Assembly (NCBI RefSeq): GCF_001625305.1
Contig: NW_017804598.1
Span: 599,786-663,785, forward strand
DNA length: 64,000 nucleotides
Direction: 5' to 3'
Origin: Branchiostoma belcheri
Taxonomy: Eukaryota > Chordata > Leptocardii > Amphioxiformes > Branchiostomatidae
Under the pieces are notes generated by a model. It was not told the origin of the DNA, searched no databases, and saw nothing but the letters and a program-made list of their open reading frames with translations. Position numbers and translations under genes: made by a program. Below are positions 1-11,010 of this stretch, piece after piece; position 1 is the stretch's first letter; each line of letters begins with the position of its first letter.

Positions 1-61
1 GAACTTCAAGATTTCAGTGACGCCGGATACACGGCCATCGCTACGGGCCTGGCACTCATAG
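1..61 (+). CDS. Opsin A exon 1 (visible part)
   Basis: Open from the window edge. It encodes the end of the extracellular N-terminus (a DFS motif also present in opsin B) and the first half of TM1, and stops at a GTGAGT donor in phase 1. The equivalent point in opsins B and C is uninterrupted coding sequence. Confidence 0.85.
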   Translation, partial: NFKISVTPDTRPSLRAWHS

Positions 62-3000
62 GTGAGTGACATACAGATTTTTGGTGCGACATGTATCAGA
101 TACATGCAGTTTCCAAAGTTTCGAATCCACAGTCCATTCGTGCCTTATCATGCAACGGTTTTATGACCGTGAATGGCCGTGATCCCAGCCAAACCTGTCG
201 ACGCTACACACGTACAATGTCCGTATTATGTCTTCGCGAATTCCTCCGGTTTATTCCGGTAACCACATTGTAAAGCCGATTGGGCTCTACTCACGAATGG
301 CTATGAGTCGGTGGATATCCTCTGACGTTTTAAACATGTACAGGAATTGTAAGTAATCACTAACCGCTACATGTATACTGTAGGCTGAATTATGAGTTCG
401 CTAATACCTCATGAACGAAAGCGCTTTAAATTTACCTCGTACACTGTACTATATACATGTATATAATATATAACCACAGCATTTAACTATCCTGCCTTGA
501 CGAAACCGTAACAGCAACACAGGAAGTTGGAACAACATCTCTGCGTGCGGTATGAATGAATGTTTGTTAAACAGACGTACAGATGACCACAGATTTGCCC
601 CAATTAAGGTTAAGCATATTTAAACTACACTTACCGTACTGGAGCTTTAGGAGAAGTGTGTGTATTTTGGGGTTAGAATTTGGTGGTAGTATAGTGTTTT
701 TTCCTTTCTGCTTAATTTCATTACTTTCATATAGAGAGCGTATTAAGAGATCGATTGAGCTGCAACTATGATAGATGTACCGTGGTTATGAAATGCCATA
801 TGTAATCCCATACTTGCAAACGATTCGCACCAAATCAATGATTTCAGAGCGGTTTGTGTCAAAATCATTCTGCTGTCAGAAAATGATTGTTAAACGCTGT
901 TCTGATAGCCTTACGGTTATTCGTGAGCACAATGAATTCTCTAATAGGATAAGGCAGCAGGGAGAAGGTTACACAGGTCTAACAACACAGGCTATCAGGC
1001 ATACTGAAACGTGTTGTACACAAAGACGACCTCATCTGGGCTGAAGAAAGAAGGAGGGCAGAAACTCACATTCCCTACCGAAAACCTGATCAGACAAACT
1101 GAAAGCCTGCGGTGGAACGTGTTGTACACGAAGACGACCTCATCTGGGCTGAAGAAAGAAAGAGGGCGCAGAAGCTCGCACTCCCTGCCAGAAACCTGAT
1201 CAGATTCACTGATACCTCATCGACGTCACCAGAGAAAACTCGGGAAGACAGAACCAGAATCCTGGCGAACATGCAGCATACAGAAGGACAGCATTGATCA
1301 GATCATTCAATTTGCCTTGGGCCATGTTGATTTGATTATGTGGGTGACATCCTCTGGGAACCCCAAAACTAATGCGAGCGCGCGAATAAAAAGAATTTGG
1401 CAAAGAAAGTTGCCTTCATTATAAAATCTACGTGATTATGAAGGTTGAACAAAATGATGACTACACACACACCTAGAATATGGTATGGGGAATGATTGAT
1501 TCTTTATTTCCCTACTTTCCTTTGGAATTGATTTCGGCACTAGTCTACGACATTAGTATCGTATTCCAATATTTTGTTTACAAGTTATGGCATATATTTG
1601 CTCATTTTTCTGACTCTTTGTAAGATTTACAGTATGGTCGAAAACGTTTTTTGAAATGGACAAAAATTCGTGCGCGCGGTGATGTCATCCATATAATTAA
1701 TTCAACATGGCCTAACGGGAAATAAGCAGTCTAGAGATTTCCCATGATGCTGTCAGTGGGGTAGTGGGAGGGGGGCAGTATCAGTACTGTCACCTGCAAT
1801 CACAAATTTAATCCGTTTCTTCTTCGACCTTTGCGTCGTAGAATAAGACAAAGCAATCAAAATTCACGTATTCCCTTACCATATGACATGAGATGTTGGT
1901 TGGTACACTTGTACATATCAAATAAAGCAATTGTTTTGAAGAGGATAAACTCATTTACGAAAGACTGTACCAACTTCATTTTCCTCGGTTGTACTCGTAT
2001 CTACGATTCACAATGCTTTCCGAAAACAGCATGACGTGTTGTTCTATTTAGCCAAGTCCGTATAGAGGCCTTATCATCATGGCAAGAACAATCTATGGGG
2101 AAATGAGCCTCGCACAGAAACCCAATAAGCTACGTACCTAAGAGATGAAGTTATTTCCTTTTTATACTTGGATGTAATCCAAACACGTGGATGGGACTTC
2201 AGTTGCATCCAGTATTGGGAAATATTCAGTTCCGGAAAATTCCAGTCGGGGTGAAATGCAAGATGTTATCAGCTACTTCTCATTCGTCCTATCGCCTTTA
2301 AATTCATCTCACTCTTCGATTTTGCCTTGTTAGTCGTGACTTAAGTGATTGTAGCTCAGCGACTAAGTGAAAACCTGAAACCAGATAGCCATCCCTGGAG
2401 GATGGGTAACATTGATTGATGCCTTGTCTAACTTTCCTATTGATCTTTTCGTGTTCGTTAAGACTGCATGCATACACAAATGAGGTGGCAAGGTGGTGGA
2501 CTTGTGGTTAGGGTTGTTTACTAAGAATCTGAAGGTTCTGGTTTCGAATCCCTGGCGGTCCCCACTACTGTTTTGTCCTTGGGAAAGGCACTTTACACTT
2601 ATTTCATCACTTTACTTGTTGAAAAAAGTGAGTACCTAGCTTTAATGGACCGGAGGTGCCGTGTTTGAGGAGAGCCACACCTCGAGCACGTTAAACTTCC
2701 CAACGTCACTTTGTAGATCAATAAACTATTATCCAGTGTATTTCGGATTTTCTTGTTGAAGTCTCTAGAAAATCAGTTGAATGTAAGAATTGGTCGGGGA
2801 ATTTCTGCAGTCGGTGTTGACGTACATCGGTGACGTCTGGATGACACACAGGCTGTATTTCACGTTCAGCCTAGCCTCGTAGTCTTCACAAGGAAACAAA
2901 TCAGTCATCCATCTTAGAAAACGACCGCTGGGGCCGTGAGGATGTTTGAATCATTCCCTATCTCTGAGACCGGGAAGCCTATAAGTATAAGCTCCTTGCT

Positions 3001-6000
3001 GAGACCGAAAATAAGGAGCTCAACATTTCACTTTTTATCTTTATTTATTTGCTGTATTACAAATGCAAATATATAGACTGAAAATTATATCCACGTCTTG
3101 GCCAACGTGTCAACAACGTCATATTATTCATCAATATGTCAAGGTAGCTATCGTGTTTTGTAAAAAGGCGAGTTGCATGTTCTTTTTGAGTCAAACATTT
3201 GAAGAAGCGCCTTTAGAATTTCGCACTGCTGAAGCTGGTAGACTGCTTTGTCTAGCTACATCAAGATTACGTCTATTTTGGTCCAAAGATATTAGGTGCG
3301 CTTGATTTATGTTAGCTTCTTCTAGGTAGAGAGGCTAATAGCACTGAAAATCAATCTTCCAAGCAGCAATGTCTTTGAATTTCCCATCGAAATGGTCCAT
3401 TTGCATGATCAGTTGTCAATCTAGCTGGGAAAGTTAAAGAGACCCACACATTACAATGGTGGGTTGATTAATAGTTTAATCAGGTTGGCAATTCAATGGT
3501 TGACAATGGTATTTTCACACATGCAAAACATATTCATTTGCCAGCCTTTTGGTAGTCATTCAGCTACCTTCCTCAGGGCAATGCTGACATTCTACGTCCC
3601 ACTGCTAGGCGGCGCTGCAATGGAAATGATGCGGTCCCAAACGTGACTAAGCTTGTGTATCCCCCCTCAGGAATTGTGGGCTTCGTGAACAACTTGGCCG
3701 TGATTCTGCTGATCGGCTGTCATCGGCAGCTGCGCACGCCCTTCAACCTGCTGCTGCTGAACATGTCCGTGGCCGACCTGCTGGTGTCCGTGTGCGGCAA
3801 CACGCTGTCCTTCGCCTCCGCCGTCCAACACCGCTGGCTGTGGGGCCGGCCCGGCTGTGTCTGGTACGGGTTCGCCAACAGCTTGTTCGGTGAGTAAGGT
3901 TTGTTCATTACAATCAATCGTGCCTAGATGGTTCAAGCCACCTATCCATGACAACCACACTTTCCAGGTCTCCAATTTTTTGCCATATGCGAAAGTATCA
4001 ATTTTGACCTGTCCAGGAAGACCACCTGTCCAATAAGAAAACTTTACCGCGGTCCCCTGCGTGGCCTTCTGACCGTAGTATCCACATGTCAACGTGTCTG
4101 TAAGAAAATAACAGCAATGATTTTAAGTTACCGATAGAAGACACCGATAGAAGGCTTCGTATGTAGTTTTTATACTTATATCCTGACATATCATGCCGCT
4201 CCAAACCAGGTGAGGCACACCACTTTCTGAATGCACTTCTTAGAAAAGAGGAATCGAACTAAGGCAAATTTTTCAAAGACCTTAGACGGCAAGTCGTAAC
4301 AGACGGGAAACTAACGCGAGAGGAAGATGACTGAACGCTGTAATTTGTGAGCTGAACACAGAAAATCGATAAAACAAGAAGGATGAGCAGCCACAGAGCC
4401 GAAAGCAAAGACGCTCAGATGTGCCCCTCTTCCAGACAGACTGAACTTCGCATCAATCATTTAAGGGCACCCAAGGCGACTTCCGAGCATGCATAGCAGT
4501 TTAAACTGGGTTTCCAAGGTCGATTTTCTGATCATTTGTTGTTTGCTTTAATGTAGTAAATTGAATCAACCGTATCCCATAGCATACTGGCATTTATGAG
4601 GCAAAAATGCACTGTCGATGATGGAAGACGGTTGGTTGTTTTTCATGTTTTGCTGGTTTTAGCTGTTTAATGGTGCTTCCAAAAATAAACTCCTCACGTA
4701 AGATGTTTCTGACTATTAAAATGCCTCGTGTATAAAACGATGACGAAAATACGATCATAAGAAATGGCAGTAAATGTCAAAATCAGACAGATTTGCTCAT
4801 CCAGAGAATATGTCATGTCTTGTCGCCCTTAAATTGCAATGAATGCCTTTGACGAAGATTTACTACATTCTGAGAGGATTGACATAACAGGTGGCTATCA
4901 CCTTTTTAAAGATGTCAGACCTGAGACCACTCACACCGGGAAGGACCCCCTACTCTTTTCTATAAATGTGGTGTAATCTTAAACGTGCTCAAGGTGTGCC
5001 TCTCCGTAAAAAAACGTGACCTCGGGCTTTACGTCCTATCCAAGAGGACGTCCCTAACGAAGCTAGGTACTTGTATTCATTTTCACCCGAGCCAAGTGAG
5101 GAACTAAGGCGTAAGGTGCCTTTCCCAAAGACGTAGACACAAAAAAGGGGCCTGCCAGGGATTCGAACCCAAAACCTTCAGAATCTGCGTCAACAACAGC
5201 CCTAACCAGAGGTTGTCACCTGTCCACAGGTATTGTCTCACTGGTGACCCTCAGCGCCCTGGCGTTCGAGCGATATTGTGTGGTGGTGCGGAGTTCGGAC
5301 ATGCTGACTTACAAGTCTTCTCTTGGCGTCATCACCTTTATCTGGCTGTACTCTCTCCTGTGGACAAGCTTACCACTGCTGGGCTGGAGCAGCTACCAGT
5401 TCGAGGGTCACAGTGTGAGGAAACTGTCTCTTCAATGCGTTACATACATTTAACAAGGCGTTGTATGTAATAAGGTGTATCGAGAAAAAAATGATGGGCT
5501 TCTACCATTTGATGATAAGGTCAAGCTCGGCGGGGAGTGGATCTTGGGTAGCGGACTAAAGCTAACAAGGCTAGATACCAGGCTAAAGATCTGTACGAAA
5601 ACATTTTTATGCTGAGGTGATGACATTTCCAATCCGCGTCCCGACCGGGCTGTTTGTGAATGAAAAATATTCAGAATATACGCAAATAGAGCTCATGATT
5701 ATTTCTAAACTTTTGTGTGTGTTTTCTTGTATGTTATATCATAGTTTCCCGCAAACTGCCCTGTCGGGGCCCGGATTGAGAATTGTGGTACAAGTACAGA
5801 TACAAAGTAGACAGACCTAGCTGCAAGTCTTATCAATAGAGTGGTTTTTTTCTGTACAAAGTTCCTCAACTTTGTAAGGAGAGACACTAGCTAAAATGTA
5901 TGCCCTCCATCCCCGTTTGGCATTTGAAGAACATTAATGAAACAGCAAGGCATTGCATTCTGCCGCTGTCATTCATAGCAATGGATGAGAAATTACCACA

Positions 6001-7254
6001 ATTAATCATCGAACGTCACATATAGCAGTGACTTATGAGAAACGTACTTCAGTGCGACTAGTGCACTCCCCTGTTATTACTTTCCAAGCAGAAGTTTAGG
6101 CTTTCACTTATTTTATGCGTTTTATGCGTTTTTACCGGGCTTTCTTTTCTTGCACAGTTATATTTTATCGGCGAGGTTTTGGATACTGCCCTGTGAATTT
6201 AATACTGCCTTGTCAATTCGATACTGCCTTTTAGACTCGACACTGTCGTACCAATTTGATATTGTCTTGCCGATTTGATACTGACTTGTCAATATTTGAT
6301 ACTGTCTTGACAATTTGATACTGTCTTGACAATTTGATACTTCAACCCTGTGTTAATACTCCCTTGTCAATTCGCAATTCGATACTGTCTTTTAGACTCG
6401 ACACTGCCTTGCCAATTTGATACTGTCTTGCCGATTTGATACTGACTTGTCAATATTTGATACTGTCTTGACAAATTGATACTGTCTTGACAATTTGATA
6501 CTTCAACCCTGTGTTAATACTCCCTTGTCAATTCGATACTGTCTTTTAGACTCGACACTGTCTTACCAATTTGATATTGTCTTGCCGACTTGATACTGAC
6601 TTGCCAATATTTGATACTGTCCTGTGAATTTGATACTGTCTTGTCAATTTGATACTGTCTTGCCAATTTGAAACTTCAGTGACCCAAAGATCTGTTTGGA
6701 GATTAGTATGTCATATTCTCCATGTGCAGGTCGGTTGCTCAGTGAACTGGGTGAAGAATAACCCCGGTAACGTGTCCTACACCGTCACCCTGATGGTGAC
6801 GTGTTTCTTCCTGCCGATGACGGTTGTCTGCTGGTCGTACGCCTGCATCTGGCGCACTGTCAGAATGGTAATTATAAAATTCTTACGGACGATTCAAATT
6901 ATGAATGTTGTTACCTCTGGGACGGAAGTATTGTTTTGGGTGGCTCACTGGGAAGTGAGGGCGTATGTATGTATGTATGGATGCTACCTGAAACTTCAGT
7001 TACTATTTACTATTTACTCCTGACAATCTCAACCCCTCAACCACGTTTCTTAGTCGTAAAATCTTTAAAAAAAACTTATGCATCAATACCTCCGTATCCT
7101 TTCAAAACTGCGCTAAAGCGCTCGAAGAGCGTTTACACGTCGACAAAATATAGCTGCTTATCTTGATGTTTGTGATTAAGTATTCCACCCGCACTTGTGG
7201 AGTAGCTTTCACACTAACCACATCATACAACCCTTCTCTATTGATCAATCGATC

Positions 7255-7286
<32 letters not shown>

Positions 7287-8523
7287 TAGAACCAATATAG
7301 GGGTCATAATTGAAAATATAGATAGTTCACAATTCCATCAAAAGACCTCGATGTGTCCACAAATGTACATGTATCAACTTTGTCAGTCCTTTCTTTTGTT
7401 CTCAACTCCACCCCATCTCCTACACTACCCTCAGAGTGCTGAGATGAAGTCAGTCTCCGGGAACCCGCAGAACTCTGGCCGTCTGGTGACGACGATGGTG
7501 GTGGTGATGATCGCATGTTTCCTGGTGTGCTGGACCCCGTACACCGTCATGGCGCTCATCGTCACCTTCGGCGCGGATCACCTGGTCACCCCGACCGCCT
7601 CTGTCATCCCGTCCCTGGTGGCCAAGTCCAGCACGGCCTACAACCCTGTCATCTACGTGCTGATGAACAACCAGGTCAGTCACTGACGACAGCTACTCGT
7701 ACCTCAAACGTCTGGCCGTGTTCAATTGATCAAGCAAAATCTTCCCACTTGAGTGATAATGTGTAACTGTTATCTTATTACGTAGATATATTACGTTGAT
7801 GAAGTCTAAACTTCATCAACGTAACCATCTCAGTGGTGGAGTGATTTGTACTTGTAACGTGAAAAAAAGTTTAATTTCTTCCCGGCAGAAATCGTGATCA
7901 CAAGTTTGTCTAAACTTGGTAGTGGATGCTACCTGAAACGTCTGACCGTTAGTTAATCACTGATTGTTCTTTCTACACGGGTATGATATATGTATCTGCC
8001 AACGTTTATTAGTTCCCGCTACCTTCATCAAGGCAATACTGACGGGTTCTACCCAATTCAAATGAAATGTAATGAGAAGATAGACAATACTTGTCACGTT
8101 TGGGACCGCATCCTTCCCACTGCAGCGCCACCTAGCAATGGGAAGTAGAACTACTAGTAGTCACTCAGTATTGTCCTAGGAGAAAGGTACCAGAAGAAAT
8201 ACGAATCCTGTTTGCTGCATCGAATATATGAAACAGATATCTATGTTTGCCCTTTTTTTTCTGACAAATTTTTCCAGTTCCGTGAGTTCCTGCTGGCCCG
8301 TCTCCGTACGTTCTGCTGCCGTCAGCCGGGAGTGCCTCCCAGAGTTCCGCGCGTCACACCGCTGGACGACAACTGGCATGCGCATGCGCGGCTTGGCGGA
8401 GAGGGACCCAGCCATGCGCAACAGTTTATCCCGTCCGAGGAAAAGGCAGAAAACATTGAGATGTTGCCAAAAGTACCGGAGAATCAGATGAAAGCTGACT
8501 CCCTATCCACCATATCAGAGTAA
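1..8523 (+). CDS. Opsin A, ciliary/encephalopsin-like opsin, 5' end outside window
   Basis: A light-sensing seven-helix GPCR of the plasma membrane that binds retinal. Visible coding exons: 1-61, 3671-3889, 5230-5414, 6730-6867, 7435-7674, 8278-8523; all have GT/AG borders and joined phases, giving 362 residues and a TAA stop. TM1 runs across exons 1 and 2. The first cytoplasmic loop reads LRTPFN, TM3 ends in ERY, ECL2 has a Glu at the rhodopsin 181 position before the disulphide Cys, TM6 has CWTPY, TM7 has the retinal-binding Lys (codon 7624-7626) followed by NPVIY, and the C-tail has a Cys pair likely to be palmitoylated. Position 113 is Tyr, so Glu181 is the probable counterion. First of three tandem opsins on this strand. 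Amphioxus Amphiop4/5 or the vertebrate Opn3/TMT group is the likely subfamily, which is an inference. The N-terminus is missing. Confidence 0.93.
1008..1223 (+). repeat. 108-base tandem duplication
   Basis: Two adjacent copies (about 1008-1115 and 1116-1223) share GTGTTGTACAC, GACGACCTCATCTGGGCTGA and AACCTGATCAGA at a spacing of 108. The period is a multiple of three and one frame stays open through both copies, but I recognise no protein family. Confidence 0.8.
1630..1740. repeat. Dispersed repeat with a TGATGTCATCCAT core
   Basis: The core TGATGTCATCCAT followed by an AT-rich stretch and TGGCCT recurs near 12355-12460 and 20200-20290. Copies are diverged and ends are not defined. Confidence 0.55.
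2482..2710 (+). mobile_element. tRNA-derived SINE
   Basis: The head has a Pol III B-box-like GTTTCGAATCCCT, then CCTTGGGAAAGGCACTTTAC and a tail ending GAGCACGTTAAA. Related copies lie at 4976-5217 (-), 14432-14625 (-), 34258-34482 (+) and 38320-38440 (+). Confidence 0.75.
3562..3647 (-). mobile_element. Truncated inverted-repeat (MITE-like) element
   Basis: It begins with a terminal sequence like that of the 8018 element (GCTACCTTC...GGCAAT) and continues into the reverse complement of that element's interior (rc of GTTTGGGACCGCAT and GCAGCGCC). It stops 23 bases before the exon 2 acceptor. Confidence 0.6.
3671..3889 (+). CDS. Opsin A exon 2 (TM1-TM3 start)
   Basis: Follows CCCCCCTCAG and ends at GTGAGT, phase 1 on both sides, 219 bases. 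It encodes the rest of TM1, cytoplasmic loop 1 (LRTPFN), TM2 and the beginning of TM3 with the disulphide Cys and Tyr at the rhodopsin-113 position. Bases 3724-3878 are identical to opsin B 21176-21330. Confidence 0.93.
3890..5229 (+). other. Intron 2 of opsin A
   Basis: Non-coding, with an antisense SINE occupying its last 250 bases. Nothing else recognised between 3890 and 4975. Confidence 0.8.
4976..5217 (-). mobile_element. Antisense tRNA-derived SINE next to an exon
   Basis: Reverse complement of the 2482 family: GTGCTCAAGGTGTG at its start here, GCCTTTCCCAAAG and the B box AGGGATTCGAACCC near its end. It ends 12 bases before opsin A exon 3. Confidence 0.75.
5230..5414 (+). CDS. Opsin A exon 3 (TM3-TM4-ECL2)
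   Basis: Acceptor TGTCCACAG, donor GTGAGG, phases 1 and 0, 185 bases. It carries the ERY motif at the end of TM3, TM4 (WLYSLLW) and the start of ECL2 with GWSSYQFEG, in which the Glu aligns with rhodopsin Glu181. Confidence 0.93.
5415..6729 (+). other. Intron 3 of opsin A
   Basis: Non-coding. 5415-6180 shows nothing recognised; 6181-6675 is a minisatellite. Confidence 0.8.
6181..6675 (+). repeat. Minisatellite with higher-order structure
   Basis: About 25 units of roughly 19 bases related to TTGATACTGTCTTGTCAAT. A variant unit, TTTAGACTCGACACTG, recurs at about 6231, 6392 and 6546, and a non-unit insert CTTCAACCCTGTGTTAATAC occurs twice, giving a higher-order period of about 155-160 bases. 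Confidence 0.85.
6730..6867 (+). CDS. Opsin A exon 4 (ECL2-TM5)
   Basis: Acceptor ATGTGCAG, donor GTAATT, phase 0 on both sides, 46 codons. It holds the ECL2 disulphide Cys (GCSVNW), a potential N-glycosylation site (NVS) and TM5. A minisatellite ends about 55 bases upstream. Confidence 0.92.
6868..7434 (+). other. Intron 4 of opsin A
   Basis: Non-coding, with a (GATT)n run at 7249-7283; nothing else recognised. Confidence 0.8.
7249..7283 (+). repeat. (GATT)n microsatellite
   Basis: About seven uninterrupted GATT units after an imperfect lead-in. Confidence 0.9.
7435..7674 (+). CDS. Opsin A exon 5 (ICL3-TM6-TM7)
   Basis: Acceptor CTACCCTCAG, donor GTCAGT, phase 0 on both sides, 80 codons. 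It encodes the end of cytoplasmic loop 3, TM6 with CWTPY, and TM7 with AKSS (the chromophore Lys) and NPVIY, then NNQ in the place of the rhodopsin NKQ. Confidence 0.94.
7675..8277 (+). other. Intron 5 of opsin A
   Basis: Non-coding. It contains an inverted-repeat element at 8018-8190, followed by a pyrimidine-rich acceptor region. Confidence 0.8.
8018..8190 (+). mobile_element. MITE-like element with inverted ends
   Basis: The left end GCTACCTTCATCAAGGCAAT is an imperfect inverted match of the right end (CAGTATTGTCCTAGGAGAAAGG). The interior GTTTGGGACCGCAT and CAGCGCCACCTA recurs at 18945-19050 and, inverted, at 3595-3647. Confidence 0.65.
8278..8523 (+). CDS. Opsin A exon 6 (C-tail)
   Basis: Acceptor TTTTTCCAG; opens with FRE of helix 8 and ends at TAA 8521-8523. 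The tail has a CC pair after helix 8 and several Ser/Thr near the end that could be receptor-kinase sites. Confidence 0.92.
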   Translation, partial: FREFLLARLRTFCCRQPGVPPRVPRVTPLDDNWHAHARLGGEGPSHAQQFIPSEEKAENIEMLPKVPENQMKADSLSTISE

Positions 8524-9275
8524 GGAAAATTTTATCAAACTCGCGTGTGGCTTATATACCTGAACGTCTCGTATTTCATACATATTCTCTCAAAGTTAGA
8601 GACTTTTGAAAATCTTTGTGCAAATATATATTGGGCAAATGTGACGTCATGTTGGAAACATCTAATCAGGTTGGACGTTGTTTACTCACGTGTTAAGTAA
8701 CATCAGTAACAACGTCAGCACGTCGGCAGAACGTACTGCACCTGCGCGAAACCCGTAATGTATTGTACATAGTACTTTGGCAGAATGTCTCATATAAGGT
8801 TGTATTCGCTCATATAAGGTTAGCATTTCGACAGCAGTTTCCAAATGTTGTGTCGGAAAGAATATCCTCTGCAACAGGCTAAATTCTGATGCAACGTTGA
8901 CCAAAGACCCAACGAAAAACGCAAAAATACGGGGTTCTGCGCAGGCGCAGTACGTTCTGCCGACGTGCTAACAACGTATATCTGCGCGATGTCTCAAGAA
9001 TGTAACATCTGACAGTACATTCTAGCAATATCAAAATACGAATTATAACGGATGTAGCAGCATGTACTCTGTTGATCAGTTTTCTAATCTTAAACCATCA
9101 GTGGTGCATACACCTTACCCGCCCACTGAATGTCTTAATGTACATAATGTATTTTTGATCCAGTCTTCATCTACGTACTGTATGATTTTGCATTTGGTAT
9201 TGTATTTTATTATTATTATAATATTGTAGTGTCTGTGAGGGCAACTACATATTTCTTGTACCAGTGACGAATCCA

Positions 9276-9297
9276 AATAAATTGATAGATGAATAAA
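9276..9297 (+). promoter_or_regulatory. Possible polyadenylation signals for opsin A
   Basis: Two AATAAA hexamers (9276-9281, 9292-9297) lie about 0.75 kb after the opsin A stop. No transcript evidence is available. Confidence 0.3.
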
Positions 9298-9430
9298 GAT
9301 AGACACTGACACTGGTAGTATTGCTATTGGCCTCTTTGACTTTGCTATGTCAAGTGTTAAGATAAAGGTCTTAGAAATCATTACAATCATTACACTCTTT
9401 ATTCCCAGTCCATTCCGGCCAACGGTTTAA

Positions 9431-10428
9431 TTTTGATATGCATGTAATCAATAGTAATGAAGAGGCATCTGAAAGCCCAGCGCCGTTCTAAAGAACATTA
9501 AACTATTGATCTTAATGGATCTTCAGTTCAGGAGTGACAGTTCTAACGGCCCCACGGTGACAGTTATAACGTTGTAAACATGGGGTCGATGAAATGTATT
9601 GATTGTCAAATATGTCGTGCATATCATGGTGCTAGCTGTTTGATAAATATAATTTCTCCCCAAAACTGTGTGAATATTTGATCACGTTCACCGACGGTTT
9701 GTACGACTGGTGTTAGCGTCGTTCGCAGACTCCTTAGGCTAGCGTGGCGTTTATTTTTGTTTGGAGGGAGGGATTTCCAACTCTAGCGCGTGCAATACAG
9801 CTCTCTCAGCAGATACAAGTCCCAGAACAAGGGCGTTCCCCCGAAAAAAAAAATGCCGCTCTAGCCGCTCGTCGAAACAAACTCTCCTCCGCTAGAAGTC
9901 TGCGCGGGAGGCTACACACACGTACGCGTGTGCGTGTTTGAAACGCATCACCGCATTGGCAAGGCAATTAGTACCTGTGATGTGCAAAAAAATTGCTCTT
10001 TCTGGCAAGAAAACTGCTTCAACGAGCTGATTCGAAGATGAAATGGCCTCATTTGAAGTACGTCTCTTGGGTCAACAGATCCATTCCCCTGTGTGAGAGG
10101 TCAAGCTTGTAGAAGTCAATTGGTGTCACGCAACAAGCGGTGTGCTGGGCATGGGTCAACTGCCAGTATTGTACATGTGTGGCCTTGTTTCTACAAGTAG
10201 GCTTTGCCTCGCCAGTATAACCTCCCATACTTCCCAAACACCCTTCCCCTGTTGGGATAAAGTTTGATACACCAACGGATTGTGACGTCGGGTTGCTCTA
10301 GCGGACACGAGATCGAGAGGTTACGAGTTCGATACCAGACATTACCTGCTTATACGATGTGTCCCTAGAAAGGCAGTACACGACTTTCCTCACTTCACCC
10401 AGGTGTAAAATGAGTACCTGACTCGGTT
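9431..10428 (+). repeat. 1-kb direct duplication, copy 1
   Basis: Nearly identical, base for base with few substitutions and indels, to 11011-12006, and cut at its right edge by an N gap. Its end is a SINE-like head (10292-10428) with the B-box-like GAGTTCGATACC. Confidence 0.9.
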
Positions 10429-10448
10429 NNNNNNNNNNNNNNNNNNNN
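10429..10448. other. Assembly gap (20 N)
   Basis: Twenty N, placed between the two copies of the 1-kb duplication. Confidence 1.
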
Positions 10449-10639
10449 TGGTCTTGATGTTTTGGTGACAGATTGCTTTTCCTGTCAGGAATAAGTGGTG
10501 TGAGTTTGGTCCCCCTAGCAGCTTGTTCTGGAACTGCAGGGCACTTTCTGGCGAAATGTTTAAAAGCCAATAAGTCAAGATAGGAACAACATATTTTCAT
10601 AATTTTTGGTGTGTAGGTAGCTGAGAGAGAGATGTACAT

Positions 10640-10945
10640 GATTAAATGCAAATTATGCAAATGAGGACTTTATTTGCATAATTAATGAGGAAATTCTATA
10701 ATTACAGTGTTTTACATTATACTACTTTCATACATGTAATGTATGTAACCTATGGCAGGCAGAACATCAACAGATACTAATTATGCAAATGATGACCTTA
10801 TTTGCATAATTTATGCAAAAATTCTATGATTTCTTAATGGTGAATGATGGGAATGTCATACTTGGGACATCTGTAAGTTAATCAAAAGTTCACATACATC
10901 ACGATGCATATATCATGTTAATGCGGAGGTAATTTGCATAATTAA
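10640..10945. repeat. ATGCAAAT/ATTTGCAT-rich short inverted repeats
   Basis: Blocks pairing ATTATGCAAATGA with TTTGCATAATT occur at about 10646-10685 and 10776-10812, and a half block at about 10928. Each full block is a small palindrome. They look like relics of a transposon; octamer-like motifs are incidental. Confidence 0.6.
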
Positions 10946-11010
10946 AGAGGAAATTTACATTTACATGTCAAGCCCATATTTCATGGAGGTATGAAATCTC
11001 GGAATTCTTG

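Larger units (their letters stand above)
62..3670 (+). other. Intron 1 of opsin A
   Basis: Non-coding. It holds a 108-base tandem duplication (1008-1223), a dispersed repeat (about 1630-1740), a SINE (2482-2710) and a truncated inverted-repeat element (3562-3647). I see no gene in the remainder. Confidence 0.8.

Noticed and set aside
3667..4092. Minus-strand open frame of 141 codons over opsin A exon 2
   Set aside because: It is the antisense shadow of a GC-rich opsin exon; the same shadow appears at 20945-21334 because the exon sequences are identical.
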